DNA from: Myxococcaceae bacterium | GTDB lineage: Bacteria > Myxococcota > Myxococcia > Myxococcales > Myxococcaceae | Direction of reading: 5' to 3' | Length of the DNA: 37,786 bases | Assembly: GCA_016926755.1 (NCBI GenBank) | Contig: JAFGNZ010000203.1 | Location: 1 to 37,786 of the forward strand | In this document: piece by piece, positions 1 to 7,978 of the stretch | Layout: the number at the start of each line of letters is the position of its first letter | Position numbering within the stretch: position 1 is the first letter of the stretch | Made by a program: the position numbers and the translations under genes | The notes under the pieces: generated by a model | The model's input: the letters and a program-made list of their open reading frames with translations, nothing else | Told to the model about the DNA's origin: nothing | The model's database searches: none

Positions 1-2295
1 GGCCCAAGCGGCGAACTCGCCAGCGCGGAGGAGTACGACCCGGCCACGGGGGAATGGAGCCCCACGGGCGCTCTGGCCACGGCCCGCTACGAGCACACGG
101 CGACGCTGTTGCCCTCCGGAAAGGTGCTCGTCACCGGGGGCTGGGGCCCAGGCGATATCTCCTCCCTCGCCAGCGCGGAGGAGTACGACCCGGCCACGGG
201 GGAATGGAGCCCCACGGGCGCTCTGGCCACGACCCGCGTTTCGCACACGGCGACGCTGTTGCCCTCCGGAAAGGTGCTGGTCACCGGGGGCCTGGGCCCA
301 GACTATGGCCCCCTCGCCAGCGCGGAGGAGTACGACCCGGCCACGGGGGAATGGAGCCCCACGGGCGCTCTGACCACGGCCCGCGCTTCGCACACGGCGA
401 CGCTGTTGCCCTCCGGAAAGATACTGGTCACCGGGGGCAATGACCCCAAGCGCCGCCCTGTCAGCGCAGAGGTATACGACCCGGCCACAGGAGTGTGGAG
501 TCCCACGGGCGCTCAGGTCATGGCCCGCACCGCCCACACGGCGACGCTCCTGCCCTCTGGAAAGGTGCTCGTCAGCGGGGGCTGGGGCCCAAACGCTGAC
601 CCCTTCGCTAGCGCGGAGGAGTACGACCCGGCCACAGGAGAATGGAGCCCCGCGGGCGCTCTGGCTACGGCCCGCACCGCCCACACGGCGACGCTGGTGC
701 CCTCCGGCCAGGTGCTGCTCATCGGAGGCTGGGGCCCAATCGACTCCCTCACCAGCACCCAAGTGTACGAAAGCGCGGGAGTTCGCCAGGAATGGCGCCC
801 TGCCATCACTCCACCCGCCGAGCAACATCCGGATAAGGAATTCAGCATCATTGGGGACCGCTTGCGAGGTCTATCGGAGGCAAGCAGCGGTAATACTCAG
901 AACTCCGCCACGAACCTTCCCGTGCTCAGCCTCCTGGCGCTTGAAGGAGGAAGACAGACCTACGTCACAGCAGTCGCTTCATTCTCTGACACGAAGGTGT
1001 CTGGACGCACGCCGTTCGTGCCGAATGGCTATTACATCCTCTCTGTGATGGCCAACGGCATCCATGGTGGGCAGATCGTCCTCGTCAATGGGACTCCTCC
1101 AGCGGTGCCCGCAGTCACCTCGCCGGCAGACTTCGTCAAAATCCAGAGGCCGGTCATTGCCGGCACGGCCGAGCCCGGCAGCACGGTGGTGGTGCGATTG
1201 AATGGGAAGGTGGAGGGAAAAACCCAGGCCGACGCGGAGGGCAGATGGAGTTTCATCCCGGCCAGTGCGCTCGCGGAGGGACTCCACCGGGCCGTGGCCG
1301 TAGCCATGGATCCGGCGGGCAACATCAGCCCTGGTTCCGAAGAACGCAGCTTCACGGTGGACATCGTGCCTCCAGGAACACCCAGCGTGAGTGCTCCAGG
1401 AGGTTTCGTCGCCACCCAGCAGCCCGCCATTGCCGGCACGGCCGAGCCCGGTAGCACGGTCAAGGTGGTGCTGGATGATGACGAGGCGAACAGCGGCACG
1501 GTGGAGGTAGACGCGTCGGGGAATTGGAGTTTCATCCCAGGCACCGTGCTCCCTGATGGGCCCCACCGGGTCGTGGCCACTGCCGAGGACAAGGCAGGCA
1601 ATATCAGCCCTCCCTCCGTGGCCCGCTCCTTCACGGTCGACACGCAGCCTCCATCAGCGCCCGTGGTGACTTCACCCGGGGACGTTGTCAACGACTCCAC
1701 GCCCACGATCAGAGGCACGGCGGAGGCGGGGAGTTTGGTCTCGGTGTTGCTGGGGGGGGCTGTGTCACAAACAGCCTGGGCGAACAAAGATGGGGCTTGG
1801 AGTATCACCCTGACCGCGACGCTCTCCGACGGAGACCACAAGGTCATGGCCACCGCGACGGATGCAGCGGGCAACGTCAGCCCTGCCTCCGAGGAACATG
1901 ATTTCACGGTCGACACCGAGCCCCCCACTGCGCCCGTGGTGACTTCACCCGAGGACTCCCTTGACACCCCCACGCCCATCATTCGCGGCACGGCGGATCC
2001 CAACACCACGGTGAAGGTCTTGCTGAGTATCGATGGGGCGAACGCCGAGGAAGTCCCTGTGGCGCTGACGGGAGACTGGCGCTTCATCCCCACCACAGCG
2101 CTGGATTTCGGGAACCACACCGTCTCCGCCATCGCCGAGGACAAAGCGGGCAATCGAAGCGAGCCCTCCCTGCGCCAGTTCTCCATCCAGAAGAGCCACT
2201 ACGGCTGGAGCTGCACCACTGCCCCCGCTGTCCCCGCTGCCTGGGCCTTGTTGCTCCTGGCCTTCTGTCTCGGGAGACTTCGCAAGGAAGGATAG
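1..2295 (+). CDS. Kelch/E-set/Ig-like surface protein with MYXO-CTERM-like tail (5' truncated)
   Basis: The frame is open from base 1, so the true start lies upstream. Domain order: about six Kelch blades (bases 1-775, pattern [13 protein letters not shown]..[20 protein letters not shown]); a segment at about 780-1100 ending in [19 protein letters not shown], which resembles the E-set domain that follows Kelch propellers in galactose/glyoxal oxidases; four bacterial Ig-like repeats of about 90 residues (about 1108-2190, motif [11 protein letters not shown]...W.FIP...L.DG.H.V.A.A.D.AGN.S). The end, GWSC then a hydrophobic stretch then RLRKEG, fits a MYXO-CTERM sorting signal, so the protein is probably exported and retained at the cell surface. 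No catalytic Cys-Tyr pair can be assigned in the visible part, so I call a structural or adhesive role, not an oxidase. It converges on the next gene. Confidence 0.88.
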   Translation, partial: GPSGELASAEEYDPATGEWSPTGALATARYEHTATLLPSGKVLVTGGWGPGDISSLASAEEYDPATGEWSPTGALATTRVSHTATLLPSGKVLVTGGLGPDYGPLASAEEYDPATGEWSPTGALTTARASHTATLLPSGKILVTGGNDPKRRPVSAEVYDPATGVWSPTGAQVMARTAHTATLLPSGKVLVSGGWGPNADPFASAEEYDPATGEWSPAGALATARTAHTATLVPSGQVLLIGGWGPIDSLTSTQVYESAGVRQEWRPAITPPAEQHPDKEFSIIGDRLRGLSEASSGNTQNSATNLPVLSLLALEGGRQTYVTAVASFSDTKVSGRTPFVPNGYYILSVMANGIHGGQIVLVNGTPPAVPAVTSPADFVKIQRPVIAGTAEPGSTVVVRLNGKVEGKTQADAEGRWSFIPASALAEGLHRAVAVAMDPAGNISPGSEERSFTVDIVPPGTPSVSAPGGFVATQQPAIAGTAEPGSTVKVVLDDDEANSGTVEVDASGNWSFIPGTVLPDGPHRVVATAEDKAGNISPPSVARSFTVDTQPPSAPVVTSPGDVVNDSTPTIRGTAEAGSLVSVLLGGAVSQTAWANKDGAWSITLTATLSDGDHKVMATATDAAGNVSPASEEHDFTVDTEPPTAPVVTSPEDSLDTPTPIIRGTADPNTTVKVLLSIDGANAEEVPVALTGDWRFIPTTALDFGNHTVSAIAEDKAGNRSEPSLRQFSIQKSHYGWSCTTAPAVPAAWALLLLAFCLGRLRKEG
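22..760 (+). repeat. Tandem near-identical Kelch-coding DNA repeats (144-150 bp)
   Basis: The string AGCGCGGAGGAGTACGAC starts at 22, 172, 319 and 610, with a diverged copy near 463, giving spacings of 150, 147, 144 and 147 bp. Each unit encodes one Kelch blade. The nucleotide identity is far higher than blade function needs, which suggests recent duplication or gene conversion. Confidence 0.9.
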
Positions 2296-2595
2296 GCAGC
2301 TATCCGCTGCCCCCCGCTCCTTGGGACTGGTGAAACCGTCGATGGCATCAGGGCTGGCGGAGCGGCACCAGGTGCACTCCATGGGCTTTTTGCTCAGGAT
2401 GCGGCTGCGCTCCCTGTTCACCGCCCGGGCGGCGTTCCGGGCCGGCATCCCCCCGTGGGAGCTCACGGGGCAGAACGACTTGGAGGCGCAGCGGCCGCTG
2501 AACGAGCCTCCCCAGACTGACGCCCATGCCCCCTACCTCCTGTCCATGGGGGCCATGCCTTGGATGGGGCAAGCCGTCAGCCCGTGGAGCGAGGC
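2296..2595. other. Intergenic region between convergent genes
   Basis: These 300 bases separate the Kelch/Ig gene from the MORN-like gene. No terminator hairpin with a T-run is evident. A minus-strand frame from about 2520 to 2325 has strongly G/C-ending codons and reads NRERSRILSKKPMECTWC, but a stop lies upstream of it, it has no clear ribosome binding site and I recognise no family. It may be a gene remnant or chance. Confidence 0.5.
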
Positions 2596-3390
2596 TCACT
2601 TCAGCCTGCCGGCGGGGCCGATCGTCTCCACGGCCTTTCCGTTCTCGTAGCGCGAGGCGCTGAGGGGATAGCCGTCTTCCTCCCACAGCTTGCTCCAGCC
2701 CTGCATCACACCGGACTTGTACTGCGTCTGCTTGATGATGGTGCCATTGGGCGCGTAGCCCGTGTGGAGGCCATTCTCACGGTGCTGCTTGGGCTCGGTG
2801 TCGTCGTACAGGCCCTCGGAGTCGCGCCCACCGGTGAGGTGATAGGAGATGTCCCAGCGCAGCAGCCCGTTCTCGTAGAAGCGCTGTGCCTTCAGCTTGC
2901 CCGTGGACTTGTAGAACCAGAGCGCCAGGCCCTGAGGCTTCGGGATCCCTCCCCGCGCTGCTGGCGGCGTGCGGCAGTCCACCGAGTTCTCGTCCGAGTA
3001 CACCTTCGCGCCCGCTGGGCACTTGAGCATCGCGTCTTTCACCTCCGAGCGCGTGAGCGTGTCGGGGATCCACGCTGGCGGCTTCACCGGAGGCGCTGGA
3101 GTGAACAGGGCCTTGGTCTCCTCGCTGAGCTTGGGCCGCAGGGCCTTGTTCTTCTCGTTGGCCTCACTGGCTTGCTGCAGCAGCTTGCGTGCGTTCTCCA
3201 GCGCGTCGATCTGCTGATCCAGGATCTTCTGCATCTCCGCAGAGGCTGTGGCACGGCTGGCCTTGAGCTCCGCGATGGAGGCCTTGAGCTCCTCATCCGA
3301 GGTGGCGGACTGAGGCTGCGCGAAAATTGCTGGGCTCCAAAGCAAGGCGGACAGGGCCAGAGGCAACAGTCGGGAATGGTCCATGTTCAT
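2596..3390 (-). CDS. Secreted coiled-coil/MORN-like repeat protein
   Basis: The protein is about 264 aa. The start was placed at the Met pair of MNMDHS (3390 or 3384) because a normal signal peptide follows (SRLLPLALSALLWSPAIFA, likely cleavage after AIFA); a farther upstream ATG at 3420 only adds a Pro-rich leader. After cleavage there is a charged helical stretch (EELKASIAELKAS...EMQKILDQQIDALENARKLLQQA) likely to form a coiled coil. It is followed by a C-terminal half with MORN_2/YwqK-like units (ALWFYKSTGKLKAQRFYENG; THTGY-like HTGYAPNGTIIKQTQYKSG; GWSKLWEEDGYPLSASRYENG). Such repeats fold as beta-strand pairs. Two Cys in the middle may form a disulfide. The role is unknown; periplasmic or outer-envelope location is inferred. 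Confidence 0.75.
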   Translation of the reverse strand: MNMDHSRLLPLALSALLWSPAIFAQPQSATSDEELKASIAELKASRATASAEMQKILDQQIDALENARKLLQQASEANEKNKALRPKLSEETKALFTPAPPVKPPAWIPDTLTRSEVKDAMLKCPAGAKVYSDENSVDCRTPPAARGGIPKPQGLALWFYKSTGKLKAQRFYENGLLRWDISYHLTGGRDSEGLYDDTEPKQHRENGLHTGYAPNGTIIKQTQYKSGVMQGWSKLWEEDGYPLSASRYENGKAVETIGPAGRLK

Positions 3391-3912
3391 AGGGGCTGGT
3401 GAGGGTGGGCCCTGAAGCATAGGGGAGGCGCATGCTCAGGCTCCACCACGAGCATGAAATGCGCATCCGTTCATGGGCGCCGTGAAGCCTCGGGGAGCAC
3501 AAGGAGCGCAAGCCCGCTCAGCGCAGGGATTCTCCGCGCCCTGGGAGGCAAGAGATCGCAAGAGGCATGAGCCCCTTTCCGTTCGAGGAGCGTGCACAGC
3601 AGCTGCGTTGAGCCGCACGGGCAACGATCCAGGAGCGGCGCGGACTCCTGAAGGACGTGAGAGGTGGAGGGCAGCGGGTCGCCAGAGGGAGCGGAGTGAA
3701 GCAGAGCGGAAGTGCTCGGAGGCCGCGGCACCCCCACGCTCCCTGCAATTTGCGCCGGTAAGGCGCGCTCCCACGCTTCGCGCGAGCCACCCCCGGGGGG
3801 CTGCTGAACGTTCAGCACTGGCCCCCCGCACCGCTGACTGGTCAGCGGTGGGGGGAGTGGAGGGGGAGCGCTGACTGGTCAGCGGTGGGGGGAGTGGAGG
3901 GGGAGCGCTGAC

Positions 3913-3966
3913 TAGAAAGAAAAAGCCGTTTCATACCTTGTGGGTGGGGCTCGCCCGGTGGAGAAC
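3913..3966. repeat. 54-bp segment splitting an inverted repeat (copy 1)
   Basis: This starts TAGAAAGAAAAAGCC and ends GGTGGAGAAC. It lies exactly between GCTGAC and TGGTCAGC, the two parts of an otherwise intact site. It is identical to the copy at 4041-4094, and its first half is unusually A-rich for this DNA. Confidence 0.85.
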
Positions 3967-4040
3967 TGGTCAGCGGAGGGGGGAGTGGAGGGGGAGCGCT
4001 GACTGGTCAGCGGTGGGGGGAGTGGAGGGGCACCGCTGAC

Positions 4041-4094
4041 TAGAAAGAAAAAGCCGTTTCATACCTTGTGGGTGGGGCTCGCCCGGTGGAGAAC
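4041..4094. repeat. 54-bp segment splitting an inverted repeat (copy 2)
   Basis: Identical in sequence and in insertion point to 3913-3966, with a 128-bp period between copies. This implies that the split site was duplicated together with its neighbours. Confidence 0.85.
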
Positions 4095-4425
4095 TGGTCA
4101 GCGGTCGGGGGACTGGAGGGGGGAGCGCTGACTGGTCAGACAGCCAGACAGCCTTGGAGTGTCCGCGCCCGGCAGCTCCCTCTCACCCACTCAGGCGCTG
4201 GCTCTCCGACACGATGCGACCTGGCCCACTGGGGATTGCTCAGGATGGGGGCCAGATCCGAACTGGGCCTGTCCTGAGCAACCCTGCCGGTCAGCATTGC
4301 CCCCCCTCCGCACTGCTGAACGTTCAGCACTGTCCCCCCATGCCGAACGCGCTGACGTTGGCCTACGTGTCGCGTAGGCTGCGCACAGGTGGAGCACACG
4401 CCTCCCCCTCCTCCTCCGGCACACC

Positions 4426-5988
4426 ATGCAGACACCCGGCCCAGCCCTGCATCCGGCATTGCTCCCACCGGGAACGCTCGTTGGGCGCTGGCTCATTGTC
4501 GCCTGGGCCGGCCGCGGGGTTCACGGCGCCGTCTACCAGGCCGTGCCGGTGGACAACGAGCACGCCCACCCCGTGGCCCTCAAGCTCGCGCTGCTGCCCA
4601 GAGATCCGCGCTTCGCGCGCGAGGCCGAGCTGCTCTCCTGCACGCGCCACCCCAGCATTCCTCGCCTGTGGGAGCAGGGTGAATGGCAGCACCCCTCCGG
4701 CACCCGCCATCCCTTCGTCGTGATGGACTGGGTGGACGGAGCGCCGCTGTATGACTGGGCCCGGCAGCACAACCCCTCCTCGCAGCAGGTGCTCGGGCTG
4801 CTGGCCCAGCTCGCGAGCGCCTTGCAGGCCTTGCACGCCCAGGGCTGTGTCCACCGAGACGTGAAGGGCGACAACGTGCTGGTGCGGCACAGCGACAGCC
4901 GCGCGATGCTCACCGACTTTGGCTCCGGCCGCTACCCGGACGCCGCCACGCTCACGCCAGACACCTTGCCTCCAGGTACCCCGGCCTACCGCTCGCCGGA
5001 GGCCTGGCTGTTCTCGCTCCAGTTCACGCGCGAGCGCACGGCGCGTTACTCGGCCGGGCCGGCCGATGATCTCTACGCGCTGGGAGTCACCGCCTACCGG
5101 CTCGTCACGGGCGAGTACCCCGCGCTCGCGGAGCCCTCGCGGGATGAGGCTGGCACCTGGCACCTGGAGGGCGTTGCCTCACCCGCACCGCTCTTCCTCA
5201 ACCCGCGGGTAGCGCCGCGGCTCAACGCGTTGATTCTTCGCATGCTCTCGGTGCGCCCCGAGGAGCGCGGCACCGCGAGGGAGCTGGCCGAGGCGCTGGA
5301 GCGGGCGGCGGAGCTCACCACTCCAGAGAGTGCCCGGCCGCTCTTTGCCCAGGAGCTGCCGCCCTCGGTAGCGACGGGTGAGGAGGTCGCGGGCGCGTCA
5401 GTGCCGGACCCACTCCCGCGGGGCGAGGCCGAGGCGAGCGCCTTTGAGCCTCGGGAGCTCATCGAGGCGCAGGCACAGGCTCCCGAGGTGTCCGTTCGCA
5501 CGCGGGGCGCCGCTGCGCGTGGCAGCTCCCCAGCGCACGTGCGGCCCTGGCTGCGTCGGCTCGCGACGGCAGCAGGGCTCCTGGCGCTGGGGGCCTGGGC
5601 AGGGTGGGTGGCTCGCGAGGAGTCCCCGAAGCAGCCTTCTGTCGTCAGGCAGGAGGCAGGCGGTGCCCAGCTGGAGGACGGGGGCCCCGCAGGGCTCGGC
5701 GATGATGCGGCGAGCGCCTCCGCGGAGGAGTCTTCCACTCCCTCGGAGCCAGGAGCGCTGGCCGAGGACACGCTGCCCGAGCCACTGCCAGGGCAAGCGC
5801 AGCCCGATGCGAGAGGGCGATGCCCTCACAAGCGGCAGGTCTCCCTCAACGGGGGATGCTGGGCGCCACTCAAGGTGGAGCGCGATGAGTGTGAGGCCGC
5901 CAGCGGGCAGATGCTCAAGGACAGATGCTACGTGCCCGTTTTCCTTCCGGGCCGCCGGCCCACCTCCCACCCCATGCGCGAGCCGTGA
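4426..5988 (+). CDS. Transmembrane Ser/Thr protein kinase (PknB/Hanks type)
   Basis: A 520-aa protein with a full N-terminal kinase domain: glycine loop GRGVHG (29-34), ATP-anchoring Lys53 in VALK, catalytic loop HRDVKGDN with Asp145 and Asn150, metal-binding DFG at 164-166, and the activation-segment end TPAYRSPE (185-192). HRD with a basic residue before Asp marks an RD kinase, usually controlled by activation-loop phosphorylation. A variable linker runs to a single membrane helix (about 379-397, LATAAGLLALGAWAGWV). About 120 outer residues follow, ending in a small domain with four Cys (466, 478, 489, 501) that may form two disulfides and sense something outside. The ATG follows a pyrimidine-rich leader without an obvious Shine-Dalgarno. 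The target is unknown; the next gene lies about 200 bp downstream on the same strand. Confidence 0.93.
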   Translation: MQTPGPALHPALLPPGTLVGRWLIVAWAGRGVHGAVYQAVPVDNEHAHPVALKLALLPRDPRFAREAELLSCTRHPSIPRLWEQGEWQHPSGTRHPFVVMDWVDGAPLYDWARQHNPSSQQVLGLLAQLASALQALHAQGCVHRDVKGDNVLVRHSDSRAMLTDFGSGRYPDAATLTPDTLPPGTPAYRSPEAWLFSLQFTRERTARYSAGPADDLYALGVTAYRLVTGEYPALAEPSRDEAGTWHLEGVASPAPLFLNPRVAPRLNALILRMLSVRPEERGTARELAEALERAAELTTPESARPLFAQELPPSVATGEEVAGASVPDPLPRGEAEASAFEPRELIEAQAQAPEVSVRTRGAAARGSSPAHVRPWLRRLATAAGLLALGAWAGWVAREESPKQPSVVRQEAGGAQLEDGGPAGLGDDAASASAEESSTPSEPGALAEDTLPEPLPGQAQPDARGRCPHKRQVSLNGGCWAPLKVERDECEAASGQMLKDRCYVPVFLPGRRPTSHPMREP

Positions 5989-6183
5989 TGCGCGCCCGGC
6001 AATTGAGCCCACGGCCCTGACGCGGTGGCCACGTCCTGGGCCGCTGTGGAGTTTCAGCCTGTGGACTCGCCCATGGGGGCGGGGCAGTCGAGCCGCGAGG
6101 TGCGTCGGCTGCGTGGCACCTGGGGCTTGCCATGCACAGCGTAGGCCTACGCCCTGGAAGGGCGCCGTCTCCCTCGCGGCAAC

Positions 6184-6189
6184 AGGAGG
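6184..6189 (+). promoter_or_regulatory. Shine-Dalgarno AGGAGG that decides a TTG start
   Basis: Perfect AGGAGG, four bases before the TTG at 6194. It is the basis for rejecting the longer upstream frame. Confidence 0.75.
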
Positions 6190-6193
6190 CACC

Positions 6194-7942
6194 TTGAGCC
6201 CCACTGGATTCCTGGCCCGGCTCGTCGCGGCGCTCCTCTGTTTCGTACTCGGGTGGGCCATCACCTACGGCGCCATCAAGGGAGGGAGGCGGCTCTGGCT
6301 GAGGCTTCACCCCGTCTTCGGTCCTGAAGGGCTCCGGGCCGTCAGCTTCTTCGCCGCGGCGCTCCCCTTCCTTCCGTTCCTCATCCCCGAGTTCCAGAAG
6401 CTCCTGGTCCTGGCGCTCAAGCTGCTGCTCCTGGTCCCCTTCGGGTTCTTGCTGCGGAGCGCGGCCTCCCTGTCCGCGCCCCAGGCTTCAGCGGAGGCTG
6501 GCAGCTTCGCCACCCACCTCTCCAAGGCCTTTGAGTCCATCTCCCGTAACTACTCGGAGCTCCTCGGCCAGTACGCCTGGGACGACCACCAGCCACTCCT
6601 CAAGGGGGCCGCCTTCTTGCTCGTGTGGGTGGGGATCGGACAGCTCCTGAGGATCATCATCTCCCAACCCGGGGAGAAGGCGTGCCCCGTCAAGGGAGCG
6701 GATGGCCGGAGCAACTTCGAGGCGTTCGCCAAGAAGCTCCGCTCCTGGCAGCCCAGCAGCGCCCTCTGCCTGCTCCTGCTGGTCGGGCTCTACCTCAGTC
6801 TTGCCTCCATCGTGGGGCTCGCCAGGCTCAACGGGAAGCCCGCAGGCAATGGCCCGGACATCAGCCCCAAGCAGCTGAGGAAGGAGCTCGAGGGCCTCCA
6901 GCTCACCGAGGAGAAGCTGGCGAACGCCTATCCCAAGGACATCCTCCAGGCGGTGCCCTTGCAGGTGCAGATCCTCCTCGATCTGGACAGGGCCGCCACG
7001 GCCCAATCTGGCGCCGCGAGGGAGCTCCAGAAGCCAGCCCCTTACGCCACGCCAGACCCGGACGACGCCGACGCCCCCGCGCCCTCCGAGAGCTCGCGCC
7101 GGCTCGCGCAGCTGGTGAGGAGGAGCCGTGAAGAGCTCCAGGGCCTGTGGAGCCAGATGCTCCGGGCCGTCATCACGGAGCAGCGGCGCACGCTGGACTC
7201 GGCCTACACCCTCTTCGAAGTGGATAGCTACCCCATGCCGGGCTACCGGGAGCGGGCGGATCACTTCATCGCCATCAGGAGCTGGTACGAGAACCGAAGC
7301 GCGCACCTGGAGGGCCAGCTGAATGACTGCAAGGGCGCCATCCACGAGGCCGATCAGCTCCTGAGCGCCTGGGCTGAAGAAGTCGTCCGAACCCAGCATG
7401 CCCACTCAGCGCTGCCGCGCGACTTCGGCGCTGCCTCCGAGCGGGCGAGCCAGCAGTGCAAGCTCTCACCTCTGCCGGGAGGGATCCCCACGCGGGTCGT
7501 GTCAAAGTCGCGCCTGGTCCTCGTCTTCCTCCCCGTGTCGTGGATCCTCGAATCCGAGTCCGAGCCCCTGGCGCTGATCGTGGGGATGATCGGGTTCGGG
7601 CTCCTCGGCTCCGTGGTGTCCAGCTTCATCCGGAGCCAGAAGACGGCGCTCCGGGAGAACCAGAGCCTGAAGTTCTTCGACATCCTCGGCGTCATCCTCC
7701 GAGGCGTCTCCGCGGCGGTGGTCGTCTTCCTGGGCGTTCAGAGCGGCCTCTCCATCTTCGGAGGGGGGGGCCAGCAGCAACCGCACCTGAGCCCCTACGT
7801 CGTGCTGCTCGCCTGCCTGGTGGCCGCGGTGTTCAGCGAGGACGCCTGGGCCATCGCGCGGAGGAGGTTCCGATCCTACGTGGGAGAGGACCGCTCTCCC
7901 GGGCACCCGCCTCCGCCGGGCGACGCGAAGGAGCAGGCTTGA
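6194..7942 (+). CDS. Multi-spanning membrane protein of unknown function
   Basis: The start was chosen at TTG 6194 because a perfect AGGAGG sits at 6184-6189 and because a membrane helix begins at once (LVAALLCFVLGWAITYGAI). The frame is open farther upstream, but that part overlaps the kinase gene and is not membrane-like. The product is about 582 aa. Hydrophobic segments follow at LRAVSFFAAALPFLPFLI, LLVLALKLLLLVPFGFLL, GAAFLLVWVGIGQLLRIII and ALCLLLLVGLYLSLASIVGL. Then comes a long soluble, helical, charged region (about residues 220-430) and a C-terminal group of about three helices (LVLVFLPVSWIL; ALIVGMIGFGLLGSVVSSF; VLLACLVAAVF). No catalytic motif was recognised. A membrane sensor or scaffold working with the upstream kinase is possible but only inferred from position. 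Confidence 0.8.
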   Translation: MSPTGFLARLVAALLCFVLGWAITYGAIKGGRRLWLRLHPVFGPEGLRAVSFFAAALPFLPFLIPEFQKLLVLALKLLLLVPFGFLLRSAASLSAPQASAEAGSFATHLSKAFESISRNYSELLGQYAWDDHQPLLKGAAFLLVWVGIGQLLRIIISQPGEKACPVKGADGRSNFEAFAKKLRSWQPSSALCLLLLVGLYLSLASIVGLARLNGKPAGNGPDISPKQLRKELEGLQLTEEKLANAYPKDILQAVPLQVQILLDLDRAATAQSGAARELQKPAPYATPDPDDADAPAPSESSRRLAQLVRRSREELQGLWSQMLRAVITEQRRTLDSAYTLFEVDSYPMPGYRERADHFIAIRSWYENRSAHLEGQLNDCKGAIHEADQLLSAWAEEVVRTQHAHSALPRDFGAASERASQQCKLSPLPGGIPTRVVSKSRLVLVFLPVSWILESESEPLALIVGMIGFGLLGSVVSSFIRSQKTALRENQSLKFFDILGVILRGVSAAVVVFLGVQSGLSIFGGGGQQQPHLSPYVVLLACLVAAVFSEDAWAIARRRFRSYVGEDRSPGHPPPPGDAKEQA

Positions 7943-7978
7943 GCCAGAGACGGCTCCAAGTCCCTCGCTCGCCCGCCA

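Larger units (their letters stand above)
3802..4329. repeat. Array of GCTGANNNNTCAGC inverted repeats
   Basis: Five complete 14-bp sites are visible: 3803-3816 and 4315-4328 (GCTGAACGTTCAGC, both within the perfect 16-bp palindrome TGCTGAACGTTCAGCA), and 3833-3846, 3870-3883 and 3998-4011 (GCTGACTGGTCAGC). One site at 4127-4139 lacks its last base. Two more are split by a 54-bp segment (left halves 3907-3912 and 4035-4040, right halves 3967-3974 and 4095-4102). The inner sites sit in a 37-bp tandem unit, roughly site plus GGTGGGGGGAGTGGAGGGGGA. The outer pair are direct copies 512 bp apart, each followed by CTG, one varying base (G or T) and CCCCCC. Confidence 0.9.
3391..4425. other. Gene-free kilobase carrying an inverted-repeat array
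   Basis: No frame here shows a recognisable protein, although several short open frames exist by virtue of high GC. The first part, 3421-3800, shows nothing I can name. The rest holds the repeat cluster described separately (3802-4329). The last about 95 bases lead into the kinase gene, and no strong sigma70 promoter was recognised. Confidence 0.6.

Noticed and set aside
3473-3874. A 133-codon plus-strand frame upstream of the array
   Set aside because: Arg/Ala/Pro-rich with no family resemblance, and it runs into the repeat array.
3802-4329. CRISPR array
   Set aside because: The spacers are not unique: the 37-bp and 54-bp segments repeat exactly, and no cas genes are nearby.
5378-6193. A 272-codon N-terminal extension of the membrane protein
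   Set aside because: It overlaps the kinase gene in another frame, is Arg/Ser/Pro-rich, and a perfect AGGAGG serves the TTG at 6194.
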